Assembly: GCF_004369205.1 (NCBI RefSeq)
Contig: NZ_QFGA01000002.1
Coordinates: 310,001-374,000 of the forward strand
Direction: 5' to 3'
Length of the DNA: 64,000 nt
DNA from: Pelotomaculum schinkii
Lineage (GTDB): Bacteria; Bacillota; Desulfotomaculia; Desulfotomaculales; Pelotomaculaceae
Shown here: positions 51,500 through 59,935 of the stretch, piece by piece
How the letters are laid out: every line of letters begins with the position of its first letter
How positions within the stretch are numbered: the first letter of the stretch is position 1
Made by a program: the position numbers and the translations under genes
The notes under the pieces: generated by a model
What the model was told of the DNA's origin: nothing
Seen by the model: only the letters and a program-made list of their open reading frames with translations
Databases searched by the model: none

Positions 51500-51537
51500 A
51501 TTATAAGTTATGCATCTTAATGTTAACTGAGTGTTAA
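51500..51537 (-). promoter_or_regulatory. PhoP-like direct repeat and promoter of the VTC operon
   Basis: On the minus strand TTAACACTCAGTTAACA (51537-51521) is an exact TTAACA-N5-TTAACA pair, the B. subtilis PhoP box form, with the 11-base period of OmpR-type regulators. TATAAT (51505-51500) follows 15 bases later. This suggests induction by phosphate state, which suits a polyphosphate operon. Confidence 0.6.
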
Positions 51538-51566
51538 CTTAAAGCAGACTTAAAATTGAAATTAAA

Positions 51567-51606
51567 AAAATACCCCCTCCAAAGAGATCTCCGGGACGAG
51601 GGGTAT
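51567..51606 (-). terminator. Terminator after the SDR gene
   Basis: On the minus strand ATACCCCTC pairs with GAGGGGGTAT and is followed by TTTTTTT. It lies 60 bases past the SDR stop. A sister hairpin lies at 54599-54636. Confidence 0.85.
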
Positions 51607-51662
51607 AAAGCATTTTTTTATAATCTCTAATGAACCGTATAAATCAGGAGATGTCCACTTGA

Positions 51663-52529
51663 CTAACTCCGGAAGGATACCGGACCAAGCGGTGGATTTT
51701 GTCCCTGGATAATGTTTTCCATGCGCTTTCTGACCAGCTCATTGAACTCAGGGTGAGTAAGGATGTAAAACCTTTCTTCCTTAATTGCGGCAAAAACGGC
51801 ATCAGCCACCTCGTCAGGAGACAACACCTTAAATCCATTTCTCACCAGGTAATTCCACGCGGCCTCTTCCGACCCGGAACTCATGGGCTTTGCAGCGGGA
51901 TTGCCCTGGTATTCCAACGGCAGATTTCGTGAGGAACTGAGAATTCTTGTCTTAACAAAACCCGGACAAAGAACAGAAGCTTTTATTTTGGCCCCCTTTT
52001 CTGCCAGCGACCGGTAAAGATGCTCGGACAGCGCCACCACCGCATGCTTGGTGACATGATAGGCCGCGCCCGGGTGGTAGGGTAAAAGTCCCGCGGTAGA
52101 AGCTGTGTTGACAACATGGCATTCGGTATCCTGGGCAAGCATCACCGGGATGAATACCCGGAGCCCATGGATAATTCCCCAGAGGTTTACGCCTACAACC
52201 CATTCCCAGTCGGTCTGGCTGTTTTCCCAAATAGAACCTTCCATGCCGCTAACTCCGGCATTGTTACAAAGCAGATGACACGCCCCAAAGGCTTCGACCG
52301 TCTTCTTAGCCAAAGCTTCGACCTGATGCAGCATTGAAACATCCGTCAACACCGGCAAAACTGTCCCGCCCATAGCTGAGAGCTCTTTTTCAGCCCGGTC
52401 CAAAGCAGCTTGTTCCACATCAGCAAGCACTACCCGCATGCCCTCCTGTATACAGCGTTTGGCCATGCCCAGTCCAATGCCGCTGGCAGCACCCGTGATG
52501 ACAGCAACTTTATCCTTGAACTCTTTCAT
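51663..52529 (-). CDS. Short-chain dehydrogenase/reductase
   Basis: 288 residues. NAD(P) site TGAASGIGLGMAKRCIQEGM (12-31), LADVEQAALDRAEKEL, NNAGVSG (about 90), catalytic Ser in TASTAGLL and Tyr-Lys in YHVTKHAVVALSEHLYRSL (about 157). The longer C-terminus is typical of classical SDRs acting on small alcohols or ketones. Substrate unknown. A monocistronic unit with its own terminator. Confidence 0.88.
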   Translation of the reverse strand: MKEFKDKVAVITGAASGIGLGMAKRCIQEGMRVVLADVEQAALDRAEKELSAMGGTVLPVLTDVSMLHQVEALAKKTVEAFGACHLLCNNAGVSGMEGSIWENSQTDWEWVVGVNLWGIIHGLRVFIPVMLAQDTECHVVNTASTAGLLPYHPGAAYHVTKHAVVALSEHLYRSLAEKGAKIKASVLCPGFVKTRILSSSRNLPLEYQGNPAAKPMSSGSEEAAWNYLVRNGFKVLSPDEVADAVFAAIKEERFYILTHPEFNELVRKRMENIIQGQNPPLGPVSFRS

Positions 52530-52625
52530 GGTTGCCCCCCTACCCGTTAAAAATTCTCTAGCCTATATATCTAAAAGATAACCGGGATGGAAGGTAAAAT
52601 CTTGAGGTTTTTTACAGCAATTCAT

Positions 52626-53480
52626 TCAAAGCACCGGTACGTACAAATAAAATTTCCCGGTTTGCGCGTAATCCTCCGGAAATAGTTCAAACATATCAAT
52701 CCCGGCGCCAACATTGATTTCAAGTCCTGTTGCATCGAGCCATTTATATAAATCTTTCATCACCGTATGAAAAATTAATCCCATTTTCCCGGGATACTTA
52801 AATACTGCATACTTGGACGCGGGAATACTCCGATCCGCCAACCCGGACCTGTCTCCCCAATACTCTTCCGCTGCTATACCGACGAAACAATAAATGCGGG
52901 ACGGATCGCCGCGGTCGGCCCGGACGACGCTGAACAGCCGCCCCGCAGTGCCTCGGATAATGAATTCTTCTTTAAAACTAATCACCATACGAAACACTTC
53001 TGTCACTTCGTTTACGTCCTCCGGATGAAAAAGAACATCCTTTCCCAATAACTTTATCTCTTTGAGCTCCCGGCAAAAGTAATCAATAACAACGTCCTTT
53101 TTGACATTTCTAAAGTCCCGCTCAAGGACATCGATCCTATCCATCAAAGGAACAGAGACATTTTCTTTCCTATAGCGGTTTGGGGTAACGTGAAACATTT
53201 TGAGGAAGTTCCGGGTAAACTGTTCATGAGAGTTGAAACCATACCGGAAGGCAATGTCTACTACTTTATAGTCGGTATTCTTCAAAGCTATGGCAGCTTC
53301 CGACAGCTTTCGGCCAAGAACGTATGATTTAACTGTCTGATTGGTCACGGCCCGGAAGATACGATAAAAATGCATGGGTGATATATAATACATGGCCGAG
53401 AGTTCCTTCAAGCAAAGCTTCCGGTGCAAATTAGCCTCTATATATTGTATGGCGTCATTGATCATTCCAATGTAATGCAT
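52626..53480 (-). CDS. AraC-family regulator with GyrI-like effector domain
   Basis: 284 residues. The two AraC helix-turn-helices are at the N-terminus (LCLKELSAMYYISPMHFYRI and VDIAFRYGFNSHEQFTRNFL with KMFHVTPNRYR). The C-terminal half (about 125-284) looks like a GyrI/Rob-type small-molecule domain ending FELFPEDYAQTGKFYLYVPV. It may control the neighbouring SDR gene, 97 bases downstream on the same strand. The ligand is unknown. Confidence 0.87.
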   Translation of the reverse strand: MHYIGMINDAIQYIEANLHRKLCLKELSAMYYISPMHFYRIFRAVTNQTVKSYVLGRKLSEAAIALKNTDYKVVDIAFRYGFNSHEQFTRNFLKMFHVTPNRYRKENVSVPLMDRIDVLERDFRNVKKDVVIDYFCRELKEIKLLGKDVLFHPEDVNEVTEVFRMVISFKEEFIIRGTAGRLFSVVRADRGDPSRIYCFVGIAAEEYWGDRSGLADRSIPASKYAVFKYPGKMGLIFHTVMKDLYKWLDATGLEINVGAGIDMFELFPEDYAQTGKFYLYVPVL

Positions 53481-53618
53481 GGAATTGCCTCACCCTTAAC
53501 AATGAACCTGCTGCTATGGTTCTTTCTCCATAAACTCCCCCACATCCTTCCAGCGCCCCATTATAGGGGAACGCTTCGAAAAAATATAAAGAAGCAGATG
53601 CTTTGCCCGTGACGCTGT

Positions 53619-54437
53619 TTAGCTATATAACTTCTGGTATTGAATTTTAGCAGCCTGCAACTGCGGGTTGCCCCGATCACATTTCAGGCTTAATAAGGGA
53701 CAGTGTTTATCACAGGCTGTACAAAACATATTACCAAGATAATCCGATAAACTGACAGTTACTGCCGTACCGGCTTGCGTGTCCTGTAAAATTGTGTAAT
53801 CCTGATCATAGACCCCACTATTTTTGCTGGAATCAATTCTTCTTGTGGTGATTGTATCCTGTGATGAACCTTTTGGCGGTACGGTATTTTGGGCCACCTC
53901 ATCCGAACTGGGCATGATTTGAGAATACAATACGACCAAAAGCAGCGCTGCTGCTCCGAGGGTTTCGATTGTTCTCCTTATCTTACCGCCTTCAAAAGCT
54001 GCAGATGTTCTGCGTACAGATACCAGAATATAACGCCAATGCACTGCAAGATGGATTGCCAAGAGTCCCGCGCAGGCATAAGAAACCCATTTATGTACGG
54101 CAACAAGTATATGATTGTTGCCATTTGCTCCAAAGTTAAAAATCACTTGTGAAATGAGAATCCCGGTAATTATAATGGCGCTGATACCAATTAACAATGC
54201 TGCATTCAAGATGTACATCAGCTTGGCCTTTTTCTTGAAACCTGGGTTAAACAGGTTTTTCGTGACGTTTTTAACCCATGACCAGTTAAATATGATATGG
54301 ATCATAAATAGGACAAAGATCAACAGACCTGCAATTTCATGGAACACAAGTCCTGTACCAAAGGCATCAAGCAATATAACAAACAAAACAATCATGACGA
54401 TATCGAGAGCTAATTTTAATGGAGTCTTACTGTTCAT
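53619..54437 (-). CDS. DUF4405 cytochrome-b-like membrane protein with Cys-rich tail
   Basis: 272 residues. Four or five membrane segments with spaced histidines (FHEIAGLLIFVLFMIHIIFN, ILVAVHKWVSYACAGLLAIH and LAVHW) as in DUF4405 and di-heme cytochrome b folds. A long extracytoplasmic tail follows, ending FCTACDKHCPLLSLKCDRG with four cysteines that could bind a metal or cluster. It probably carries electrons at the membrane. Its upstream block resembles that of the VTC gene. Confidence 0.75.
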   Translation of the reverse strand: MNSKTPLKLALDIVMIVLFVILLDAFGTGLVFHEIAGLLIFVLFMIHIIFNWSWVKNVTKNLFNPGFKKKAKLMYILNAALLIGISAIIITGILISQVIFNFGANGNNHILVAVHKWVSYACAGLLAIHLAVHWRYILVSVRRTSAAFEGGKIRRTIETLGAAALLLVVLYSQIMPSSDEVAQNTVPPKGSSQDTITTRRIDSSKNSGVYDQDYTILQDTQAGTAVTVSLSDYLGNMFCTACDKHCPLLSLKCDRGNPQLQAAKIQYQKLYS

Positions 54438-54492
54438 CTTAATATAGTTCCTTTCAAGGTCAATTTTTATTAGAGAAATATGCTGATGTTGT

Positions 54493-54537
54493 ATTATGGA
54501 TTATGCATTATGCATATTAAAACCGACTGAGTGCCAA
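54493..54537 (-). promoter_or_regulatory. Upstream block like that of the VTC operon
   Basis: On the minus strand TTGGCACTCAGTCGGTT (54537-54521) matches the VTC PhoP-like repeat including the CTCAG spacer, but both half-sites are worn. A CATAAT (54498-54493) could be the -10. It is probably a related or decayed response-regulator site. Confidence 0.4.
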
Positions 54538-54598
54538 CTGAAAAAACACTTAAAATCTTACATGAAATTAATTCCAACAAAACAGTACAGACGAATAA

Positions 54599-54636
54599 AT
54601 ACCCCCTCTTGAGAGATTCTAAGACGAGGGGGTATA
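54599..54636 (+). promoter_or_regulatory. Hairpin holding the SD of the small membrane protein gene
   Basis: ATACCCCCTC pairs with GAGGGGGTAT over 10 bp with a 17-base loop. The right arm is also the only SD for the TTG at 54641 (7-base spacing), so folding would hide the ribosome site. It is a close relative of the terminator at 51567-51606. Confidence 0.5.
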
Positions 54637-54640
54637 AAAA

Positions 54641-54811
54641 TTGATACTTGATTATAAGAAAAATTTGGGCGCCTTTGACAGGATAATCCGGACTGCTATC
54701 GGTTTTTACACGCTCTGGTTGGTTTTATCCGGCACGGTAACCGGATGGTGGGCAGTTGCGGCTTTTCTTTTTGCCATGTTTAATTTTATTGAGGCAGCTT
54801 TAGCATACTGA
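54641..54811 (+). CDS. DUF2892/YgaP-type small membrane protein
   Basis: 56 residues from a TTG: MILDYKKNLGAFDRIIRTAI then a membrane hairpin (GFYTLWLVLSGTVTGWWAVA and AFLFAMFNFIEAALAY). The NLGAFDRIIR start is the mark of DUF2892 proteins, often found with rhodanese domains; here it is alone. The SD lies in the arm of a hairpin. The next 280 bases hold a possible TATAAT near 54989 and no gene. Confidence 0.65.
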   Translation: MILDYKKNLGAFDRIIRTAIGFYTLWLVLSGTVTGWWAVAAFLFAMFNFIEAALAY

Positions 54812-55095
54812 ATTGTCTATGACCTGATGGGTTGGTCAACCCGGAAACATAAGGTGGCATAGTTAAGCCCGCTTTTTAGCTTGGCTGCAACACACCGGCT
54901 TTGCATTAAGAAAGACGGCGCATGCAGGCGCTGCCGAAGTTTGTCAAGGTTGTCAAAAGAACCGTTCCAGTGACGCTTAAAACAGGGTATAATGCTAATT
55001 AGTGGGAATAAATACTTAGCCATGCTTTTCCACGCACCAACAGAGAATGAAAATCAGCAGTATTTTAATGATTTGAAATGAAGGGAGACAATGCT

Positions 55096-55602
55096 GTGGA
55101 GGCAATCTTAAACAGGCGCAGTATCCGGAAATACACGGACCAGGCAATTCCTGAAGAACTCATTACCGAACTTTTGGAAGCGGGCATGTGCGCCCCGTCA
55201 GCTGGAAACGAACGCCCCTGGCACTTTGTTGTCATTACGGAACGCAACCTGCTAAACGGCATCACTGAAATTCATACACATGCTCAAATGCTGAAGCAGG
55301 CGCCCGTGGCGATTATCGTCTGCGCGGACCGAACATGTGATAAGTATCCCGGTTCGAGCTACATGGTTCAAGACTGTGCGGCGGCGACGGAAAACATCCT
55401 GCTGGCTGCCCGGGACAAGGGCTTAGGAGCATGCTGGCTCGGAGTATACCCCAGAGACGATCGCATGAAAGGTTTGACCCGGTTATTGGGGCTGCCGGAA
55501 CATGTGATTCCAGTTTCGGCGATTGCGCTCGGCTTTCCGGCTGAGGTAAAGAGCGCCGGCTCACGCTACGATGCTGCCAGGGTACACCGCAATCACTGGT
55601 AA
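55096..55602 (+). CDS. Nitroreductase-family flavoprotein
   Basis: 168 residues. The FMN-binding start ILNRRSIRKYTDQAIPEEL, then MCAPSAGNERPWHFVVITER, DCAAATENILLAARDKGLGA with CWLGVYP, and a family-like end. It reduces nitro groups, quinones or flavins with NAD(P)H. GTG 55096 has GGGAG 8 bases ahead; the ATG six codons earlier lies in the SD. A metallo-beta-lactamase scrap follows in the same frame right after the stop. Confidence 0.9.
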   Translation: MEAILNRRSIRKYTDQAIPEELITELLEAGMCAPSAGNERPWHFVVITERNLLNGITEIHTHAQMLKQAPVAIIVCADRTCDKYPGSSYMVQDCAAATENILLAARDKGLGACWLGVYPRDDRMKGLTRLLGLPEHVIPVSAIALGFPAEVKSAGSRYDAARVHRNHW

Positions 55603-55776
55603 GACATTCAGGCCGAAATTGTTTATGGGGAGATGGATGGAAATGAAAACGACCTGGCAATTCAACCACTCAAAAAGCTCACCCGGTACGATATTGCGGC
55701 AGTGATCTGCTGTCATGGCGGCTTAAATAGGGATAACCCGGACCAGCGCATTGCTGAATTGGCCCCGCATGAGTAA
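55603..55776 (+). pseudogene. Metallo-beta-lactamase-fold hydrolase, C-terminal scrap
   Basis: The frame runs straight on from the nitroreductase stop and reads LAIQPLKKLTRYDIAAVICC then HGGLNRDNPDQRIAELA. This is the last helix and strand of MBL-fold hydrolases (the HGG holds a metal ligand). It has no start and no HxHxDH motif. It is a leftover of a deleted gene. Confidence 0.6.
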
Positions 55777-55962
55777 GTAAGCTTTGAAGCCTTACTGTCA
55801 CGGCAATGGTTTTATGAACCCGATTATGTTAATATATTTTCATAACGCAGCCGAAAGCATAATCTACGGCTGCTTTTGATTGTCCGGGTGTTAAAAGGAC
55901 GGTTGGCTGCAGAGCTGATAGTTTAAGCAATTTCATTAATTTATTGACTCGGGAGGAATATA

Positions 55963-56040
55963 ATGGTATATACTTTAGATAAAAGTTTCACTTATACGGC
56001 ATTTGCCGGTTACAACAGCTACCAATGGGAGGCGCCATAA
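55963..56040 (+). CDS. 25-residue leader peptide before the dGTPase
   Basis: ATG with GGGAGG 6 bases ahead encodes MVYTLDKSFTYTAFAGYNSY then QWEAP. Its stop is 5 bases before ATG 56046 of the next gene, and it overlaps the alternative ATG 56025. It is rich in Tyr (5 of 25) and could be a leader whose translation sets that of the dGTPase. It may also be chance. Confidence 0.4.
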   Translation: MVYTLDKSFTYTAFAGYNSYQWEAP

Positions 56041-56045
56041 AAAAG

Positions 56046-58457
56046 ATGTGTGTATACAGCAAGTTTTGGGTTGAATGGGAGAAAAAGAACCTTGCCCCTT
56101 ATGCCGTGCATAGCGATGACCCCTGGTATACAGAGCGGTTTAACAGTGATTCTCCGGAGCATCATTTGGACCGGCATGGCAGCCGCAGCCGGTATAGAAC
56201 CCCCTTTGAGATAGATAAGGATAGAATAACCAACAGCACGGCATTCCGGAGGCTTGAATACAAGACCCAGGTGTTTGTCACACATGAAGGCGATAATTAC
56301 CGGACACGCCTGACACACTCCCTGGAAGTATCGGAAATCGCCAGACATATAGCCAGGTCCCTGCGGCTGAATGAGCACCTCGTTGAAGCAATTGCGCTGG
56401 GGCACGATCTTGGACACGCTCCCTATGGCCACGAAGCGGAAAAGGCAATAAATAACTGGCTCAAAAATAGCGACGAAAAATTCAACCAGAATTACTGCTT
56501 TTGTCATAATTATCATTCTGTTGAAAATGTGGATTACCTGGAGCCTGGATATGACTGGGACAGAAGGACTGACGCCGAACGTTTCGGCTGGGGCATTAAT
56601 CTTACAAAAGGCGTTCGTGAAGGTCTTCTTACCCACACCGGTATGGGCTTTAGAGGACACATTCACCGCAATTCAACCTTCGATGAAAACTTTGAAGCAG
56701 CCGTTCAACAAATGATGAAAGATAAAAATGATCTGGGACTGTTTTTCCCTGGTTCACTTGAAGCACAAGTTGTCCGAATATCCGATGACTTGGCGCAAAG
56801 GATCCACGATCTGGAGGATGGACTGAGATCGAGAATTCTTAATAAGAACAATATAGGCGCCGTTATTAAAGAATACTTTGATGCGCTTTTATCAAAAAAA
56901 ATATTTGAATATGATGAAACGAATACTTATTTAGAGCATCATTTAAAGCAGGGAAGTATCCGCGTTCCAAAGATTTTTATTCACCAAATAGTGGAGATGA
57001 TAGGTAAGAGTGATAAAAACCTGCCTGCCTATTTCAACTATGAAAATAAAGAAATTGTTGAGCAAATGCAAAATGAGATAAACAGAAAATACAAAGAGGA
57101 TGAAGAATACAGAAACAAATTTGAACTTGCTGCAAACCTTGCATTTGTCCTGCATATGTGGCGAAGTGAAGAATACTTGAACGCAATGAAAGAAGAAGAT
57201 CAATGGCTATCAAAATGCAGAATACTAAAATATTTGGAGCTGCTGCTAGGCATTATCGATAATGTTAAAAGCGATGATAATAAAAAAGCTGATAATAAAA
57301 AACAGGAACTGCCTTCATATATTTATATTGCATTTCTCCGGGGCCTGTTGCTTGCCAACATTATTGAGCATTCTTATTGGCGTATACAGATGGCTTTGGA
57401 TGCCGGGTACCAGTCAACGAATTATTACGACATCAGTAAAGAGATTCGGGAACATATTAATGACCAGACAGCAGAAAACCAAGTTAAACCAGAAAACCAG
57501 GTAAATGAAAAAATATTTGTTATCATTGCAGTTGTTGACGGGATCATAATTACTGAAGGGGACTTTTTTGATTATGAAGCAAGGCCTAATGAGCTCCACT
57601 GCTTCAAGTTTCAAGGCGAAAACGGGGAAGCAAATCGTCAATTCAGGAAATTCATGAATGAATCATACAAAGAAATCCTGGAAACTAACGGCGCGAATCT
57701 CCCTGTTTTGGTGAAAAATTATGCCGAAGAATACCGGAAGCTCAGCAAAGTCATTTGGCTCAACAAATTCGAAGATCCGGAAATAACGGAGTATGTTAAA
57801 CTCGTTTTTGACGATAATGACAAAGATAAAGATACAGGAGAATGGATTCCATTAAAACAAATAAAAATTTACTTCACCGGATATAAAGAGATATGTCCCG
57901 GTGTCAGGACAGGAAATTGCAAATACATAAATTACCCTATTCAAGGATGTACCGGCAGCTGTACTTTTCGTAAAAAGGGCAGGTACCCGGACATAAACAG
58001 GGTCATAATTTATGACAACTATGCAGCTTCCCTTGACTATCGCCTTAAGAAGCTGATACGTGAAAGACTGCACAACGGATACCGTATTGCCAGGATGAAT
58101 TATATGGGAAACAAAATAATTACGGCGCTGCTCGAGCTATATTATAAAAATCCCAGACTTATGCACGAAAGAGTCTGGTCAAGGCTACGGGCATATAAAC
58201 CGCTCGGCGAAGACGCTGTAACTAACGAGATTGACAATTATATTAAAAAATCAATTGTAGAGCGCGAGAAGGAACCTTTGCCGGAGACGGTTTTTGATGC
58301 ATTAAAGACATGTGAAGCAAATATACTTTGCCTAATCAGAAGGATTATCGAGCACATCGCCGGTATGACCGACAGGTTCATCACCAACGAATATAACAGG
58401 TTGAATGAAGCCGGCCGTGAGGTAGAGCATCACGATGAAACATATTTCTTCTCATAA
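56046..58457 (+). CDS. Large dGTPase-like HD-domain protein
   Basis: About 803 residues, far above the 330-500 of usual dGTPases. The HD core is in the first 280 residues: FRRLEYKTQVF, TRLTHSLEVSEIARHIARSL (metal His), GHDLGHAPYGHEAE (HD pair), VEN, and AQVVRISDDLAQRIHDLEDG. A helical insert of about 340 residues follows, with a cysteine group C-x7-C-x10-C-x3-C near residues 620-645 (CPGVRTGNC, then GCTGSC). The dGTPase C-terminal helices return (YRIARMNYMGNKIITALLEL, PRLMHERVWSRL). It likely removes triphosphate from dGTP or related nucleotides. ATG 56025 is an alternative start. Confidence 0.8.
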   Translation: MCVYSKFWVEWEKKNLAPYAVHSDDPWYTERFNSDSPEHHLDRHGSRSRYRTPFEIDKDRITNSTAFRRLEYKTQVFVTHEGDNYRTRLTHSLEVSEIARHIARSLRLNEHLVEAIALGHDLGHAPYGHEAEKAINNWLKNSDEKFNQNYCFCHNYHSVENVDYLEPGYDWDRRTDAERFGWGINLTKGVREGLLTHTGMGFRGHIHRNSTFDENFEAAVQQMMKDKNDLGLFFPGSLEAQVVRISDDLAQRIHDLEDGLRSRILNKNNIGAVIKEYFDALLSKKIFEYDETNTYLEHHLKQGSIRVPKIFIHQIVEMIGKSDKNLPAYFNYENKEIVEQMQNEINRKYKEDEEYRNKFELAANLAFVLHMWRSEEYLNAMKEEDQWLSKCRILKYLELLLGIIDNVKSDDNKKADNKKQELPSYIYIAFLRGLLLANIIEHSYWRIQMALDAGYQSTNYYDISKEIREHINDQTAENQVKPENQVNEKIFVIIAVVDGIIITEGDFFDYEARPNELHCFKFQGENGEANRQFRKFMNESYKEILETNGANLPVLVKNYAEEYRKLSKVIWLNKFEDPEITEYVKLVFDDNDKDKDTGEWIPLKQIKIYFTGYKEICPGVRTGNCKYINYPIQGCTGSCTFRKKGRYPDINRVIIYDNYAASLDYRLKKLIRERLHNGYRIARMNYMGNKIITALLELYYKNPRLMHERVWSRLRAYKPLGEDAVTNEIDNYIKKSIVEREKEPLPETVFDALKTCEANILCLIRRIIEHIAGMTDRFITNEYNRLNEAGREVEHHDETYFFS

Positions 58458-58589
58458 GTTATTTGACTTCGATTGAGATTGACAGCAGACATTATTATCA
58501 CCTTCCTGCTTTGGTCTTGCTGTTATCATATCCCGTCAACCAAAATCCTTCAGTAACATTGTCACAGATAGGCAATATTTATAATGATA

Positions 58590-58750
58590 CGTCAGGGTTT
58601 GTCCGGCCGGAGCTTTACTGCAGCATGGTTGTGACGCGCCAACTGTCGATCATGAAAAATGTATAATGTGCGGAAAGTGCGTGATATGGCCCGATGAAGG
58701 CGATCCAAGAGGCTTGAGGCAAGCCGTAGTCTTATACGCAGGTATCAAAG
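58590..58750 (+). pseudogene. 4Fe-4S ferredoxin-like scrap
   Basis: After a TGA the frame reads VRVCPAGALLQHGCDAPTVD then HEKCIMCGKCVIWPDEG. The CPAGA and KCIMCGKC pieces are like one 4Fe-4S motif (C-x2-C-x2-C) with a distant partner. There is no start and no clear end, and a terminator-like hairpin lies at 58755. No other gene is seen in 58458-59001. Confidence 0.35.
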
Positions 58751-58754
58751 ATAT

Positions 58755-58782
58755 AGCCGCCCATTGGCGGCTTATTTATTTC
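58755..58782 (+). terminator. Terminator hairpin
   Basis: AGCCGCC with GGCGGCT, a 4-base loop, then TATTTATTT. Confidence 0.6.
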
Positions 58783-59001
58783 ACGTGTGTTTTAGACTTA
58801 TTCGGCCATTGGATTGTCCCCCCAGGACAACGCTCGTCCGGTAGAGCACTATTTCCGTGCTGTGGTATCGTCAAACAGGTCATATTCACAAATTTTGCTA
58901 ATAGGCTAATAATAAGCCCCTGCCAGGATGCAACCAAGATAATTCGTCAGAAAAGCGAATTTTTTAATGTACAGGGGGTAGTGGAAAAGGAGGAGAGATT
59001 G

Positions 59002-59325
59002 GTGCCTTTTGAAAAAAATTTTATCCTTATTTTCTTTACTGCCATGGGTGTATTGCTCGGCGCTGCACTGGTTGGCTCCCTGGCGGCGGTGATGGTGCGG
59101 GAGCCGCCGCTCGGCGTCATGCTCAGGCTGGCCAGAGAAATGAAGATATGGGCAGTGGTGGCGGCTATCGGTGGAACCTTTTCAACCATAGAGATTTTGG
59201 AGTCGGGTGTCTTTAGAGGTGAAATTATAGCGGTAATCAAGCAACTCTTTTACATCGTAAGCGCCATGGCAGGAACCCATTTAGGTTACTTGATCGTCCT
59301 GGCAATAGCCGGAGAAGGGAAATGA
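59002..59325 (+). CDS. ytrH: YtrH-like sporulation membrane protein
   Basis: 107 residues with three membrane segments (ILIFFTAMGVLLGAALVGSL, AVVAAIGGTFSTIEILESGV, IVSAMAGTHLGYLIVLAIAG), matching YtrH, a mother-cell protein needed for efficient sporulation. GTG 59002 has AAGGAGG 8 bases ahead. The longer frame back to 58666 runs through remnant DNA. Its stop overlaps ytrI by 4 bases. Confidence 0.82.
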   Translation: MPFEKNFILIFFTAMGVLLGAALVGSLAAVMVREPPLGVMLRLAREMKIWAVVAAIGGTFSTIEILESGVFRGEIIAVIKQLFYIVSAMAGTHLGYLIVLAIAGEGK

Positions 59326-59837
59326 AAAATCAGGCTATCCGTTTGATGGCGCTATTTTTCCTGGGTATGGTGGCAGGAGGCGTGCTTGTAACCGTTACTC
59401 TAGGTGGGCAGGTAGACGAAATAACACATAATAATCAACTTCTCAGCCAGCAGCTGGAACTTTGCCGGGATGAGTTGAATCAATTAAAGAAAAGTCTGGG
59501 AGAAAAAGAGAAAAAAGTGGTAACCGGCATTGAGCCTCACATCTCAATTCTTGGTGAGAATATGGCCAGGCTTGAAGAAAAAAACACCATCCTGGTCCTG
59601 GAAAAACAGGTACGGCAGTGGCTGGAGCCGGTCAAGGGACAAGAGGTAGACAAACTGAACTATTCACTTGTCCCTCAGATTATAGATAATCGAGCAGTCG
59701 AATTTGAAGGCGCCAATTATCAATTAAAAGTACAGCTGGTTGTAATCGACACAAATATAATCATATACGTGGAAGCCAAAAAAGAAAAACTAACCCGGCC
59801 GGTAAATCAACCCTCCGAACCTGATGCGGAGTTTTGA
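59322..59837 (+). CDS. ytrI: YtrI-like sporulation membrane protein
   Basis: 171 residues. One N-terminal membrane helix (LMALFFLGMVAGGVLVTVTL), a coiled coil (QQLELCRDELNQLKKSLGEK) and a C-terminal domain with strands (YQLKVQLVVIDTNIIIYVEA), the YtrI layout. The pairing with ytrH and 4-base overlap support the name. Confidence 0.8.
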   Translation: MKNQAIRLMALFFLGMVAGGVLVTVTLGGQVDEITHNNQLLSQQLELCRDELNQLKKSLGEKEKKVVTGIEPHISILGENMARLEEKNTILVLEKQVRQWLEPVKGQEVDKLNYSLVPQIIDNRAVEFEGANYQLKVQLVVIDTNIIIYVEAKKEKLTRPVNQPSEPDAEF

Positions 59838-59935
59838 GAACCAGTTTGGTGACTCCTGGAAAAGCAATAAACAGTGATAAGAATGAAGAAACGTGGGGAT
59901 AATGGTTCTTAATTGCTTAAAAAAAGGTGTTCATC

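Noticed and set aside
58463-58666. 67-codon plus-strand frame after the dGTPase
   Set aside because: No SD, no recognisable motif, and it overlaps a ferredoxin-like scrap in another frame that reads better.
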